From: Streptomyces sp. NRRL F-5630
Lineage (GTDB): Bacteria; Actinomycetota; Actinomycetes; Streptomycetales; Streptomycetaceae
NCBI RefSeq assembly: GCF_000719475.1
Contig: NZ_JOGO01000030.1
Span: forward strand, 1-64,000
Reading direction: 5' to 3'
Length of the DNA stretch: 64,000 nt
This document shows positions 8,878 to 19,675 of this stretch, one piece after another (positions within the stretch are counted from its first letter, which is position 1; the number at the start of each line of letters is the position of its first letter). A model generated the notes under the pieces. It was not told where the DNA came from, made no database searches, and was given only the letters and a program-made list of their open reading frames with translations. A program made the position numbers and the translations under genes.

Positions 8878-9521
8878 GCGGCCAAGGCGGCACCGCCCTC
8901 GTCGTCGTCGATCTCCAGAACGACTTCTGCGAGGGCCCGCTCGCCGCGTCCCGCTACCCCGGCGAGCCCGCCGTGCTCACCGCCGTCGTCCACAACACGG
9001 CCAGAGCCGTCACCACGGCCCGCGACGCCGGGGTCCCCGTCGTCTGGGTCCGCTTCCTCGGCGACCCCGCGCACCAGGGCCCCGCCTGGCGCAGCCGCGA
9101 CCGCGCCAGGGGGCGCCCGCCCAAGTGCCTCGAAGGCTCCTGGGGCGCCGCTCTCGCCGCCCCGCTCGAAGCCGCCCCGCACGAGGCCGACTTCCTCAAA
9201 CGCGCCTGCTTCGACGCCTTCCTCTGCGAGGGCTTCGAGGACCACCTGCGCCGTCTCGGCGCGGGCCACCTCGTCCTCGCGGGCGTCTTCACCGACATCT
9301 GCGTCGACAGCACCGCCCGTACCGCCTTCCAGAAGGGCTTCCACCTCACCCTCCTCGCCGACTGCACCACCGCCCTGCACACCCCCGACACACAGATCCT
9401 CACCTTCATGCACCGCCTCTACGGTGCCCGCGTCGTCCCCCACGCGCGCGCGGAGACGTGGACACGGCACCCGGAGACGATCCCGGGTCCCCAGGTACCG
9501 GTGGCGGGAGGCTCCTCATGA
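8874..9521 (+). CDS. Isochorismatase-like cysteine hydrolase
   Basis: A 215-aa member of the isochorismatase/nicotinamidase superfamily. The catalytic triad is readable: Asp in VVVDLQNDF, Lys in DFLKRACFDAF, and the nucleophile Cys in GVFTDICVDSTAR. The family includes isochorismatases, pyrazinamidases, ureidoacrylate hydrolases and N-carbamoyl hydrolases; the substrate here cannot be assigned. The GTG at 8874 overlaps the upstream stop (GTGA), and the gene's own stop overlaps the next ATG (ATGA), so it is the middle gene of a tightly coupled trio. Confidence 0.85.
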   Translation: MSGQGGTALVVVDLQNDFCEGPLAASRYPGEPAVLTAVVHNTARAVTTARDAGVPVVWVRFLGDPAHQGPAWRSRDRARGRPPKCLEGSWGAALAAPLEAAPHEADFLKRACFDAFLCEGFEDHLRRLGAGHLVLAGVFTDICVDSTARTAFQKGFHLTLLADCTTALHTPDTQILTFMHRLYGARVVPHARAETWTRHPETIPGPQVPVAGGSS

Positions 9522-10465
9522 GCGACGCCCCGGGAGCGGGCCCGTGCGGTGCGGGGGTGCGCGGCGCGGTCGAGGCCGAGAGCGGTGTGGCAGTGCGGAG
9601 CGAGGCCGAGACCGGCGTGGCCCGCACCGCGCTGCTCGTCGCCGCCGCACGCGCCATCGAGACCCACCGTCCCGACGCCCTCGCCCGCGACCCCTACGCC
9701 GAGCACTTCGTGCGGGCCGCCGGGGGCTGCGCCGACTGGCCGCTGCACCCCGACGACGTGCCCGGCGGGGAGGCCGATCCGCTGTGGGGGCGCCTCGGCA
9801 GGTACTTCGCGCTGCGCACCCGCGTGCTCGACGACCACCTCGGATACGCGGCGCACAGCGGCGCACGACAGGTCGTGCTCCTCGGCGCCGGGCTCGACAC
9901 CCGGGCCCTGCGGCTCCCCTGGCCGGAGGGGACGGTCGTCTACGAGATCGACCAGGCCCCCGTCCTCACCTTCAAGCAGCGCGTGCTCGACGCGCTGCCG
10001 CCCGTGCCGGGAGCCGCCGAACGACGGACCCTCGCCGCGGACGTGCGCGAGGACTGGGCCGGACCGCTCAAGGAAGCGGGCTTCGACCCCTCCCAGCGCA
10101 CGGCCTGGCTCGCCGAGGGCCTCTTCCTCTACCTCCCCGCCGACGCCGAGGCGCGGCTCCTCGCCGACCTGCACGCCCACAGCGCGCCGGGCAGCAGCCT
10201 CGCCTACGAGATCAAGCTCGGCCTCGAAACGGCGGCCGTCCGCGACTCCCCGGTCTACGCCCACACCCGCGAGCGCCTCGGGATCGACCTCCTCGGCCTG
10301 TTCGACACCGAACCCCGCCCCGACTCCGCCGCCACCCTCGCGGAGCTCGGCTGGCGCACCGAGACCCGCACTCCCTTCGATCACAGCCACGCCCTGGGCC
10401 GGGGCCCGCTGCCCGAGCCGAACGACGCCCTGGCGGCGAACCGGTGGGTGTTCGCACTGAAGTGA
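9518..10465 (+). CDS. Class I SAM-dependent methyltransferase (TIGR00027 type)
   Basis: A 315-aa methyltransferase of the leucine carboxyl methyltransferase-like family often found in actinobacterial natural-product and mycobacterial loci. Motif I is VVLLGAGLDTRALRLPW, followed by the acidic VYEID and the post-motif AEGLFLYLP. The ATG at 9518 has GGGAGG 6 nt upstream and overlaps the hydrolase stop (ATGA). The target is probably an O- or carboxyl-methyl acceptor made by the two upstream enzymes, which is inference. The stop is followed within 4 bp by the 18-bp minisatellite. Confidence 0.87.
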   Translation: MSDAPGAGPCGAGVRGAVEAESGVAVRSEAETGVARTALLVAAARAIETHRPDALARDPYAEHFVRAAGGCADWPLHPDDVPGGEADPLWGRLGRYFALRTRVLDDHLGYAAHSGARQVVLLGAGLDTRALRLPWPEGTVVYEIDQAPVLTFKQRVLDALPPVPGAAERRTLAADVREDWAGPLKEAGFDPSQRTAWLAEGLFLYLPADAEARLLADLHAHSAPGSSLAYEIKLGLETAAVRDSPVYAHTRERLGIDLLGLFDTEPRPDSAATLAELGWRTETRTPFDHSHALGRGPLPEPNDALAANRWVFALK

Positions 10466-10468
10466 CAC

Positions 10469-10612
10469 GCCACACGGAGACGGGACGCCGCGCTGAGGCG
10501 GGAGGCCGCAGCGCGAGGGGACACCGGGCTGCGACGGGATGCCGCACGGAGACGGGATGCCGGGCTGCGACGGGATGCCGCACGGAGTCGGGATACCCGG
10601 CTGCGACGGGAT
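10469..10612 (+). repeat. 18-bp minisatellite, eight copies
   Basis: Eight contiguous 18-bp units run from 10469 to 10612, with a ninth partial unit after. Two types alternate in the later units, GCCGCACGGAGACGGGAT and GCCGGGCTGCGACGGGAT, giving a 36-bp higher order. Earlier units are more degenerate, as expected if the array expanded at its 3' end. The array begins 3 bp after the methyltransferase stop. The period is six codons, so frames stay open in several readings, but nothing suggests translation. Confidence 0.9.
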
Positions 10613-10843
10613 GCCGGAAGAAAAGCGGCCCGCACGAACTCGTGCCCCGCTCCTCCGGCGCGGGCGGCGCGGGGCACGGGGCGGAGGCCCAGGAACCCTC
10701 CGGCGGGACGGCGCGCCACACCCCCGCCCCCGCACCCGCGCGCCAAAATGTGACCCGCGCCACCTCCCGGCCCCAATCACGGGTGTCCCCGCCCCCAGCG
10801 GGTAGGGCTGCGTCTACCACGCACCCCACCCGAGGAGGCCCCC

Positions 10844-11194
10844 GTGGGAACACCGGCTCAACTGCTTCTGTCCGCCCTCTCCAAACGCCCGGACCTGCCG
10901 GCATCCCCGGTCGACCGCCACCGCCTCGCTGACTTCCGGCGTCCGCGACCCGCACGGCCCGACCTGTCGGCAGCGTCCGATCCCGACGCCGGCCTCCCCG
11001 GCGCCGCCTCGCACGGCGCCCAGGAACCCCCGCTGACCAGCGAACCTCCCCTCACCGACACCGCACCGCTGACGAGCGAGCCCCCGCTCGCCGAGGCGGT
11101 CCCCCTCACCAGCGAGCCCCCGTTCGCCGACCCGCATCCCGCCGAAACCCCCGCCGAGACCTACGCGCCCGGAAGGCCCTGCGTGGCCGTCTGA
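10844..11194 (+). CDS. Hypothetical protein with 12-residue repeats
   Basis: A 116-aa open frame from a GTG preceded by GAGG 8 nt upstream. It is not recognised. The first 40 residues (TPAQLLLSALSKRPDLPASP and on) look protein-like. Residues 63-98 are three copies of a 12-aa unit beginning PLTSEPPL. There is no signal peptide or membrane helix. It lies 36 bp before malQ on the same strand and may simply be the transcribed leader of malQ. It could be a real small protein or open spacer DNA kept in frame by a 36-bp repeat. Confidence 0.4.
   Translation: MGTPAQLLLSALSKRPDLPASPVDRHRLADFRRPRPARPDLSAASDPDAGLPGAASHGAQEPPLTSEPPLTDTAPLTSEPPLAEAVPLTSEPPFADPHPAETPAETYAPGRPCVAV
11030..11137 (+). repeat. 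36-bp tandem repeat, three copies
   Basis: Three 36-bp units (11030-11065, 11066-11101, 11102-11137) each begin CCSCTSACSAGCGA and encode PLTSEPPL plus four variable residues in the overlapping frame. Third-position differences among the copies keep the amino acids constant, which mildly favours selection on the protein. Confidence 0.75.
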
Positions 11195-11230
11195 CCTCCG
11201 GCCGCGCGACCGAGAGAAAGCGGACCCGAC

Positions 11231-13333
11231 ATGGCACTCGCCCGGCTCGCCGCGCTCCACGGAGTGGCCACCTCCTACTCGCAGGGGCCGGGGCAGACCG
11301 TCGACGTGCCCCGCTCCGCCGTCGTCGCCGCGCTTGCCGCGCTCGGCGTGGACGCCGCCACGCCCGAGTCGGCGGCGGCGGCGCTCGCGGCGGCCGAGGC
11401 CGAGCGCGAGCGCCGGGTGCTGCCCCCGACCGTCGTCGTGTGGAGCCCGCCGGACGAGGCCGAGGGCCCGGTCGCCCCACCGCGGGCCCTCGCGGACCTC
11501 CCCGTGGGCACCCGCTGCTCGGCCCGTACCGAGGACGGCGGGGTCACGGAGTGGACGGCCGCGCCCGGTGAGGCCGCCCCCGCTCTCCCGCTCGGTGTCC
11601 ACGGCCTCCAGGTGCTCACCCCGGACGGCCGCGCCGCGCAGGTCCACCTCGTCGTCGCCCCCGACCACGCCCCCACGCCCACGGGCCGCGCCAGCGGGCT
11701 GCTCGTCCAGCTCTACTCCCTCCTTTCCGCACGCTCCTGGGGCATGGGCGACCTCGGCGACCTCGCGGCGCTCGCCGGCTGGGCCGCCCGCACCCACGAC
11801 CTCGGCTTCGTCCAGGTCAACCCGCTCCACGCGGCCGTCCCGGGCGAGCCCACCGACCCTTCCCCGTACCGCCCCTCCTCGCGCCGCTTCCCCGACCCCG
11901 TGCACCTGCGCGTCGAGGACGTCCCCGAGTACGCCTACCTGGACGCGGCGGCGCGCGCCCGTATCGCGCCGCTCCTGGACGCCGCCGCGGGACTGCGCCA
12001 CGCCGTCCTGCGCGAGGACGCGCTCATCGACCGCGACGCCGTGTGGGCCCTCAAGCGGCCCGCGCTCGCCGAGGTCTGCGCCGTGCCGCTCGACCCCGGC
12101 CGCGCCGCCGCGCGGGACGCCTACTACGCCGAGCACGGCGAGGCGCTCGACGACCACGCCACATGGTGCGCGCTCGTCGAGGCGTACGGGCCCGAACGAT
12201 CCACCTGGCCGGGCGGGCTCCAGGACCCGCGCTCGGCGGCGACCGCCCGCGCGCGCGGCGACCTCGCCGAGAGCGTCGCCTTCCACCGCCACCTCGCCTG
12301 GCTCACCGAGGAACAACTGCGCGCGGCCCAGCGCACCGCGCGCGAGGCAGGGATGCCCGTCGGCCTCGTCCACGACCTCGCCGTCGGCGTCCACCCCGAG
12401 GGCGCGGACGCCTGGGCGCAGCGCGACGTCTTCGCCGCCGGGATCTCCGTCGGCGCCCCGCCCGACGCCTTCAACGCGCGCGGCCAGGACTGGGGGCTCC
12501 CGCCCTGGCGCCCCGACCGCCTCGCCGCCTCCGGCTACGCCCCCTACCGGGCCCTGCTCCGCGCCCTCTTCGGCTACGCGGGCGCGGTCCGCATCGACCA
12601 CGTCATGGGCCTCTTCCGCCTGTGGTGGATCCCGGCGGGCGAGGAGCCGACGGCCGGTACGTACGTGCGCTACGACGCCGAGGCGATGCTCGCCGTGCTG
12701 TGCCTGGAGGCGCACCGCGCGGGTTCGCTCGTCATCGGCGAGGACCTCGGCACCGTCGAGCCGGGCGTGCGCGACGCGCTCGCGCGGCGCGGCATCCTCG
12801 GCACCTCCGTGCTGTGGTTCGAACGCGACTGGGCGGACGGCGCCCGCCCGCTCGCCCCCGAGGAGTGGCGCCCCGGTGCCCTCGCCACCGCCACGACGCA
12901 CGACCTGCCGCCCACCGCCGCGCGCTTCACCGGCGACGACGTCATCCTGCGCGAACGGCTCGGCCTGCTCACCGGCCCCTACGAGGAGGAGCGCGCGCGG
13001 GCCGAGGCCGAACTGGGCGAATGGCTCGACCGCCTCGGCGCCCTGCGGCTCCTGCCGGAAGGCCCCGGGGACGAGGAAGGCGTGATCCGCGCGGTGCACC
13101 GCTTCCTGCTGCGCACCCCGGCCGCGCTCACCGGCATCTGGCTCCCTGACACCGTCGGCGACCGCCGCCCGCAGAACCTGCCCGGGACCTGGACCGAGTA
13201 CCCCAACTGGCGCCTCCCCCTCTCCGACGCGAAAGGGCGCGCGCTGAGCCTGGAGGAACTGACGGCTTCGCAGCGGGTGGCGGAGTTCTTCGCGGGGCTG
13301 CGGGACGGGGTGGGGGAACCGGGGGACTGGTGA
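11231..13333 (+). CDS. malQ: 4-alpha-glucanotransferase (amylomaltase)
   Basis: A 700-aa glycoside hydrolase family 77 enzyme that transfers alpha-1,4-glucan segments between maltodextrins in the cytosol. An actinobacterial N-terminal extension (about 1-150) precedes the barrel. Conserved elements include DAFNARGQDWGLPPW, RIDHVMGLFRLWWIP with the nucleophile Asp, GEDLGTV with the acid/base Glu, and TTHDLPPTAARF. The ATG at 11231 lies within GACATGGC after a weak AGAGAAAG site. It stands alone, without malE/F/G or glgX neighbours. Confidence 0.97.
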   Translation: MALARLAALHGVATSYSQGPGQTVDVPRSAVVAALAALGVDAATPESAAAALAAAEAERERRVLPPTVVVWSPPDEAEGPVAPPRALADLPVGTRCSARTEDGGVTEWTAAPGEAAPALPLGVHGLQVLTPDGRAAQVHLVVAPDHAPTPTGRASGLLVQLYSLLSARSWGMGDLGDLAALAGWAARTHDLGFVQVNPLHAAVPGEPTDPSPYRPSSRRFPDPVHLRVEDVPEYAYLDAAARARIAPLLDAAAGLRHAVLREDALIDRDAVWALKRPALAEVCAVPLDPGRAAARDAYYAEHGEALDDHATWCALVEAYGPERSTWPGGLQDPRSAATARARGDLAESVAFHRHLAWLTEEQLRAAQRTAREAGMPVGLVHDLAVGVHPEGADAWAQRDVFAAGISVGAPPDAFNARGQDWGLPPWRPDRLAASGYAPYRALLRALFGYAGAVRIDHVMGLFRLWWIPAGEEPTAGTYVRYDAEAMLAVLCLEAHRAGSLVIGEDLGTVEPGVRDALARRGILGTSVLWFERDWADGARPLAPEEWRPGALATATTHDLPPTAARFTGDDVILRERLGLLTGPYEEERARAEAELGEWLDRLGALRLLPEGPGDEEGVIRAVHRFLLRTPAALTGIWLPDTVGDRRPQNLPGTWTEYPNWRLPLSDAKGRALSLEELTASQRVAEFFAGLRDGVGEPGDW

Positions 13334-13576
13334 GCGCGGGGGGCCGGTGAGTGGCGGCTCCGGCGTGGGCCTTCGGCGGGCGGGGGCTTCGTGGGGTGGG
13401 GTCCCGTCGCGCGGGGGCTCGTTGCCGGGCGGGGGCCTCCGGCGGGCCGGTCTTGGGCCGGCCTCCGGCGAGCCGGCCTTCGGTGAAGGGCGTGGGTGTC
13501 CGGCGTGTTGCGGAAGTACCTCCCCATACGGCCCCCCGCCCGCGTGTCGCGGAAGCCGCCCGGCTAAGTTGGGAGC
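13334..13576. other. Intergenic after malQ
   Basis: GC-rich spacer with short iterations of GGCGGGGGC and CCGGCGAGCCGGCC. I see no gene. The last bases contain the -10-like TAAGTT that serves the next gene. Confidence 0.4.
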
Positions 13577-13834
13577 GTGGACAAGAAGCCCGTGGACAAG
13601 AAGAACTCCCTGCGCGCCGGCACCCTCGCCGCCGGTACGACGCTGCTCATGCTGGCCATGACGTCCCCCGCTCTCGCGCTCACCCGCGACGACGGCGACG
13701 ACCCCGGCCCCGGCCTGAGCGTGATCCAGACCCTCGGTCTGTTCGTCGGCATCCCGATCCTCGCCTTCCTGGTGATCGCGGGCCTCGTGATGGTCGGCTC
13801 CAAGAAGAGCGCGGGCCGGCAGTCGCATTCCTGA
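13577..13834 (+). CDS. Small membrane protein
   Basis: An 85-aa protein of a type common in streptomycetes, with no known function. A signal-like hydrophobic segment (TLAAGTTLLMLAMTSPALA, about 15-34) is followed by an acidic DDGDDPGPG stretch and a second helix (TLGLFVGIPILAFLVIAGLV, about 50-70). A basic SKKS tail lies at the end. The GTG start is preceded by TAAGTT with exactly 6 nt between, so the mRNA may be leaderless. Confidence 0.72.
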   Translation: MDKKPVDKKNSLRAGTLAAGTTLLMLAMTSPALALTRDDGDDPGPGLSVIQTLGLFVGIPILAFLVIAGLVMVGSKKSAGRQSHS

Positions 13835-13993
13835 GCCGCGCCGCTTCCCGTCCGCCGGACCGGCCGGACCGTTCTCCTCCCCACGGGTGAGGACAAGGGT
13901 CCGGCCTCTGGTGTGCCCGCCCGGACCAGCCCGGGCGGACGCGGCCGGTCCGGCGCATACCGGCGCACCGTGGCCGGGCATAGCATCCGGCGC

Positions 13994-14401
13994 ATGGCCA
14001 CCCACCTGAGCGATTCCGCCCGCGCGTTCCTCGCGCGCCCCCTCTACGCCGTCCTCGCCACCACCGGCGCCGACGGCGCCCCCGCGACCTCCGTCGTCTG
14101 GTACGGCCTCGACGGCGACGACATCGTCGTCTCCTCGCAGGAGGGCCGCCTCAAGGTCCGCAACGCCCGGCTGCGCCCGGCCGTCAGCCTCTGCGTCTAC
14201 GACCCCGAGGACCCGCAACGGTACGTCGAGGTGCGGGGCACGGCGCTGGTCTCCGAGGACGAGGAGCGGGCCACCGCCGTCCGCCTCGCCGAGCGCTACG
14301 CGGGTCCGGGCGCGGGCGAGAACTTCCTCCGGCAGCCGCCGGAGGACCTCCGCGTCGTCCTGCGCATCACCCCGGAACGGATCACGGGCAACGCCCGCTG
14401 A
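13994..14401 (+). CDS. PPOX class F420-dependent oxidoreductase-like protein
   Basis: A 135-aa pyridoxamine 5'-phosphate oxidase-like split-barrel protein. The pattern RPLYAVLATTGADGAPATSVVW, then VVSSQEGRLKVRNARLRPAVSLCVYDPE, and a closing YVEVRGTALVSED match the F420/FMN-binding PPOX family found in actinomycetes. The ATG at 13994 has TAGCAT seven nt upstream, another possible leaderless start. The substrate is unknown. Confidence 0.85.
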   Translation: MATHLSDSARAFLARPLYAVLATTGADGAPATSVVWYGLDGDDIVVSSQEGRLKVRNARLRPAVSLCVYDPEDPQRYVEVRGTALVSEDEERATAVRLAERYAGPGAGENFLRQPPEDLRVVLRITPERITGNAR

Positions 14402-14492
14402 CCCGGATGCGGGCCTCGCACCCGGCACACCACTGCCCGGCACACCGCGCCCGGCTCCCGCACGCCCGGGCCGCCGACGGGCCGCGCTGACG

Positions 14493-14533
14493 CGAGAGGG
14501 GCCCCGGAGCGGTCGGCTCCGGGGCCCCTCTCG
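14493..14533. terminator. Bidirectional terminator hairpin
   Basis: A perfect 18-bp stem (arms 14493-14510 and 14516-14533) with loop GGTCG lies between the convergent PPOX and pssA genes. No U tract follows, as is common in streptomycete terminators. Confidence 0.85.
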
Positions 14534-14546
14534 GCACGGTGCGGGA

Positions 14547-15560
14547 TCAGGCGAGACGTCGGCCCGTCACCTTGCGCACGCAGGCCGTGACCGGCAGCGC
14601 GGCGGCGAGGGCGACCTGAAGGCAGCAGCCCGTCACGAGCAGCGTCTCGCCACCGGGGCAGTCCAGCGCCCAGGCCACGAGGCAACCGATGTTGACGGCG
14701 CCCCACGCGGCGGTGGCCACGGCCAGCCGCCCGGTCGGCTTCGGGTACGCGACCCGGCTGATCATGAGGTACGCGATCGCGAGCACCGCGAGGACGGTGA
14801 CGACGAAGGGAAGCTGGAGCAGCACGACGGACAGCACGGTGAGCGCGGCGAAGGGGATCGGCATCCCCTCGAACATCCCGTCCCGCATCGTCGTGATGGA
14901 GAAGCGCGCGAGCCGCATCACTCCGCCGAGGAGCACCGCGACGGCCGAGACCGTCGTGAGCCCGAGGTGGTTCTCGCCGCCGCCGACGAGGCCCCAGACG
15001 AGCACGAAGTAGGCGGGCGCGAGGCCGAAGCTGATGAGGTCCGAGAGGTTGTCCAGCTCGGGACCCATCCCGGAGCCGCCGAAGCGCCGCGCGACGATCC
15101 CGTCGCACAGGTCGAAGAGCGCGCCGAGCAGGATGAACATCACCGCCGACGCCCCGCCCTGCCGCACCCCGTCGCCACTCGTCCCGTCGAGCAGATGCGG
15201 GATGAGGACGGCGGTGGTGACGCAGTAGATCGCGGCGAAGCCGCACACCGCGTTGCCGAGCGTGAGCAGGTCCGCGAACGAGAGCCGCAGGCGGACCTCC
15301 TCCTCGACCCCGCTGCCGCCCGCAGGGGCGCCGGACGGGGTACCGGGAGAGGGGACGGAGGGCACCTCGACGAGAGCGGTGCCGGTGCCCGTGACGGGGC
15401 GGGCCGGGGAGGGGGAGGGAACGGACGCGCTGAGCGGGGTGCGTCCTGCCCCGGCGCCGGGGCGGTGGACCTGGCGGGGGAGGCGGGAGAGACGGTCCGT
15501 ACGCCGGCCCCTCCGCCAGGTCCTGGTGGTCGTCTCCGGTTCGGTGACGCTCAAAATCAT
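14547..15560 (-). CDS. pssA: CDP-diacylglycerol-serine O-phosphatidyltransferase
   Basis: A 337-aa integral membrane enzyme that makes phosphatidylserine from CDP-diacylglycerol and serine, the precursor of phosphatidylethanolamine. The CDP-alcohol phosphotransferase signature is present as CDGIVARRFGGSGMG then PELDNLSD. Several hydrophobic helices follow. The ATG at 15560 has AAGGAG a few nt upstream. A basic, Pro-rich N-terminal extension (about 1-80) precedes the catalytic core. The decarboxylase gene psd, often adjacent in streptomycetes, is not in the window; about 1 kb of gene-free DNA lies upstream instead. Confidence 0.95.
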   Translation of the reverse strand: MILSVTEPETTTRTWRRGRRTDRLSRLPRQVHRPGAGAGRTPLSASVPSPSPARPVTGTGTALVEVPSVPSPGTPSGAPAGGSGVEEEVRLRLSFADLLTLGNAVCGFAAIYCVTTAVLIPHLLDGTSGDGVRQGGASAVMFILLGALFDLCDGIVARRFGGSGMGPELDNLSDLISFGLAPAYFVLVWGLVGGGENHLGLTTVSAVAVLLGGVMRLARFSITTMRDGMFEGMPIPFAALTVLSVVLLQLPFVVTVLAVLAIAYLMISRVAYPKPTGRLAVATAAWGAVNIGCLVAWALDCPGGETLLVTGCCLQVALAAALPVTACVRKVTGRRLA

Positions 15561-16272
15561 GCTCCTTGGGGGAACTTGAAGGTGTTCCGGAGCGATGGAC
15601 GCCACTGCGCCGCGCTGCTCCGGGAGTCGCGACAAGGCACGTCACCAATGGGGGACGGACATGCCCGAACCTTGACGGCTCGTCACCGCGAAGTGGCCAC
15701 TGTAGCGAGCGGGGGGCGCGCTCGGATGACTCCGGGCACCCATCGACCCCTCCACGACCCCCCGAATTCTCCCGATAAGACGCTCGCTGATGGCCCGTCA
15801 GTTCCTTTGTGGGCAAGCAATATGACCCGGAAGGCGCATCGGTGAAGCGAAAGCGCCGCGCCCCGCCGCCCCGCCAGCCACCCCGGGCGTGGATCCGCTC
15901 ACTCTCGGCCGATCGGCGCCGTGCGCTGGAGCGGCCGGGGGTGCGCATCGTGGGGGGGGCGTGCGCGTCCGGTCCCGGCTGTGGGGCAGTCCGTGGGGCG
16001 GGGCGGGTCCCTGTTGGTCCAGCCCTCGGGGCGGGCGCTGGATCGGCCTCAGAGGCGCGGACGGGGCCCCGGCGCGGGGCGCTGGACGGGTCGGACGCGC
16101 GCATGGGGCTTCGGCGCGGGTGCTGGACGAGGCCGGGACTCTCGCGCGGGTTGCTGGTCGAGGTACAAGCGCCGATCGGGCTCCGGGCGGGCGCCGGACA
16201 GCCCTCCGCCCACGACCCGGCGCCCTGGCCACGGAGTGCCATCCCCTCGGCCCCGCGCGCCCCCGCCTGCTG

Positions 16273-16362
16273 TCCCCGGCGGAGGTTGCGCGGCTTGGGA
16301 GGCCGGAGGGTCCGGTGTCCCTGGCGGGGGTGGTGCGCCTCGGGAGGCCGGGCCGTCCGGTG
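16273..16362. repeat. 45-bp tandem repeat, two copies plus partial
   Basis: Units 16273-16317 and 16318-16362 share GGAGGCCGG and TCCGGTGT blocks at the same offsets. A third partial copy begins at 16363. The period is 15 codons; on the minus strand the units read as Pro/Ala-rich 15-residue repeats (ending PPPPG and QPPPG). Confidence 0.7.
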
Positions 16363-16509
16363 TTCCCGGCAAGGGCTACGCGCCCCGGAGCCCGGCGCCC
16401 CGAGCGAGGGCTGCGCCCCCCACAGCCCTGACCGCCCGCCGCTCCCCGGGCGGGTTGACCCCGGCCAGCCGTCCCCGGCGGAACCGGGCCGCCGGAGGCA
16501 CGGTTCCGC

Positions 16510-16571
16510 CGGGGACTCGGCTCCGCGGGGACTCGGCTCCGCGGGGACTCGGCTCCGCCAGGGGGCTCGGC
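16510..16571. repeat. 16-bp repeats abutting pepN stop
   Basis: GGCTCCGCGGGGACTC is repeated directly about four times with small variations, ending at the pepN stop codon. Overlapping GC-rich complementarity may let the pepN mRNA 3' end fold, so this could double as its terminator. Confidence 0.6.
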
Positions 16572-19145
<2,574 letters not shown>

Positions 19146-19675
19146 GCTCGCTCCTCGTCCTGCTCGGTCCGGTGCGGGAGGGGGAGGGCCCGCCGCGCCG
19201 AATGTCGGTTTCGATGTGTGATGGCGCCCATCCTTCCACGCGGGCGGGCCCCGGTGCGGTGCGGGAGGATCACGGATGGCCGCGCCGGACGCGGCGGGGC
19301 CGCTCGCCCTCGGGGGTCGCTCCGGGTTTTCCCCGAGAGCGCCTCCGGGTTCTGTTCGAGCTCGCCCCTGACCCATCCCTGAGACGGTTGTCAGGGATGA
19401 CCCCGAGGGTCCTTGTCCCGTCCGCCCTCGTCCCTTCTCGCCGCCCCGGGAGGCCCATCCGGCTGCCCTGATATTTCCCTGAGCTCCGGCCGAGGCAGCC
19501 GGAACCTCTTTTTCAGCTCAGAACGGAGGCTCCTGCCCCCTCCGGCCGTTCTGCACCCCGTGCCACCCGCGGTACTATCCGCGCGCCGAGGCCCTGTCCC
19601 GGGCCGCGGCCGGGACCCGCGGGCCCGCCCGGCGCCAGGCGCCGAAGGGCCCCGTACGAGAGGCGGTGCGCGCCT
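19146..19675. promoter_or_regulatory. Divergent regulatory region, pepN and FAD monooxygenase
   Basis: This 530-bp region between divergent genes is gene-free. It contains the perfect inverted repeat CATCCCTGA-N8-TCAGGGATG at 19374-19399. It also holds CCCTGA direct repeats 11 bp apart at 19466 and 19477, within an AT-richer patch (ATATTT). Similar elements precede the second pepN. A TACTAT hexamer near 19573 could be a -10 for the monooxygenase. Confidence 0.5.

Larger units (their letters stand above)
15561..16571. other. One-kilobase gene-poor, repeat-rich region
   Basis: No credible gene. The part next to pssA (15561-15850) is less GC-rich and probably holds the pssA promoter. Between 16029 and 16170 the phrase GGCGCGGGYGCTGGA recurs about every 50 bp. 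A 45-bp tandem repeat occupies 16273-16362, and 16-bp repeats abut pepN. Long open frames on both strands are Arg/Pro/Gly shadows without ribosome-binding sites. It may be a decayed gene. Confidence 0.55.

Noticed and set aside
10469..10612. CRISPR-like array
   Set aside because: Units are contiguous 18-bp repeats without spacers, and no cas gene is present.
10814..14443. 1209-codon open frame on the minus strand
   Set aside because: Lies opposite malQ and its neighbours; composition is that of a third-position GC shadow.
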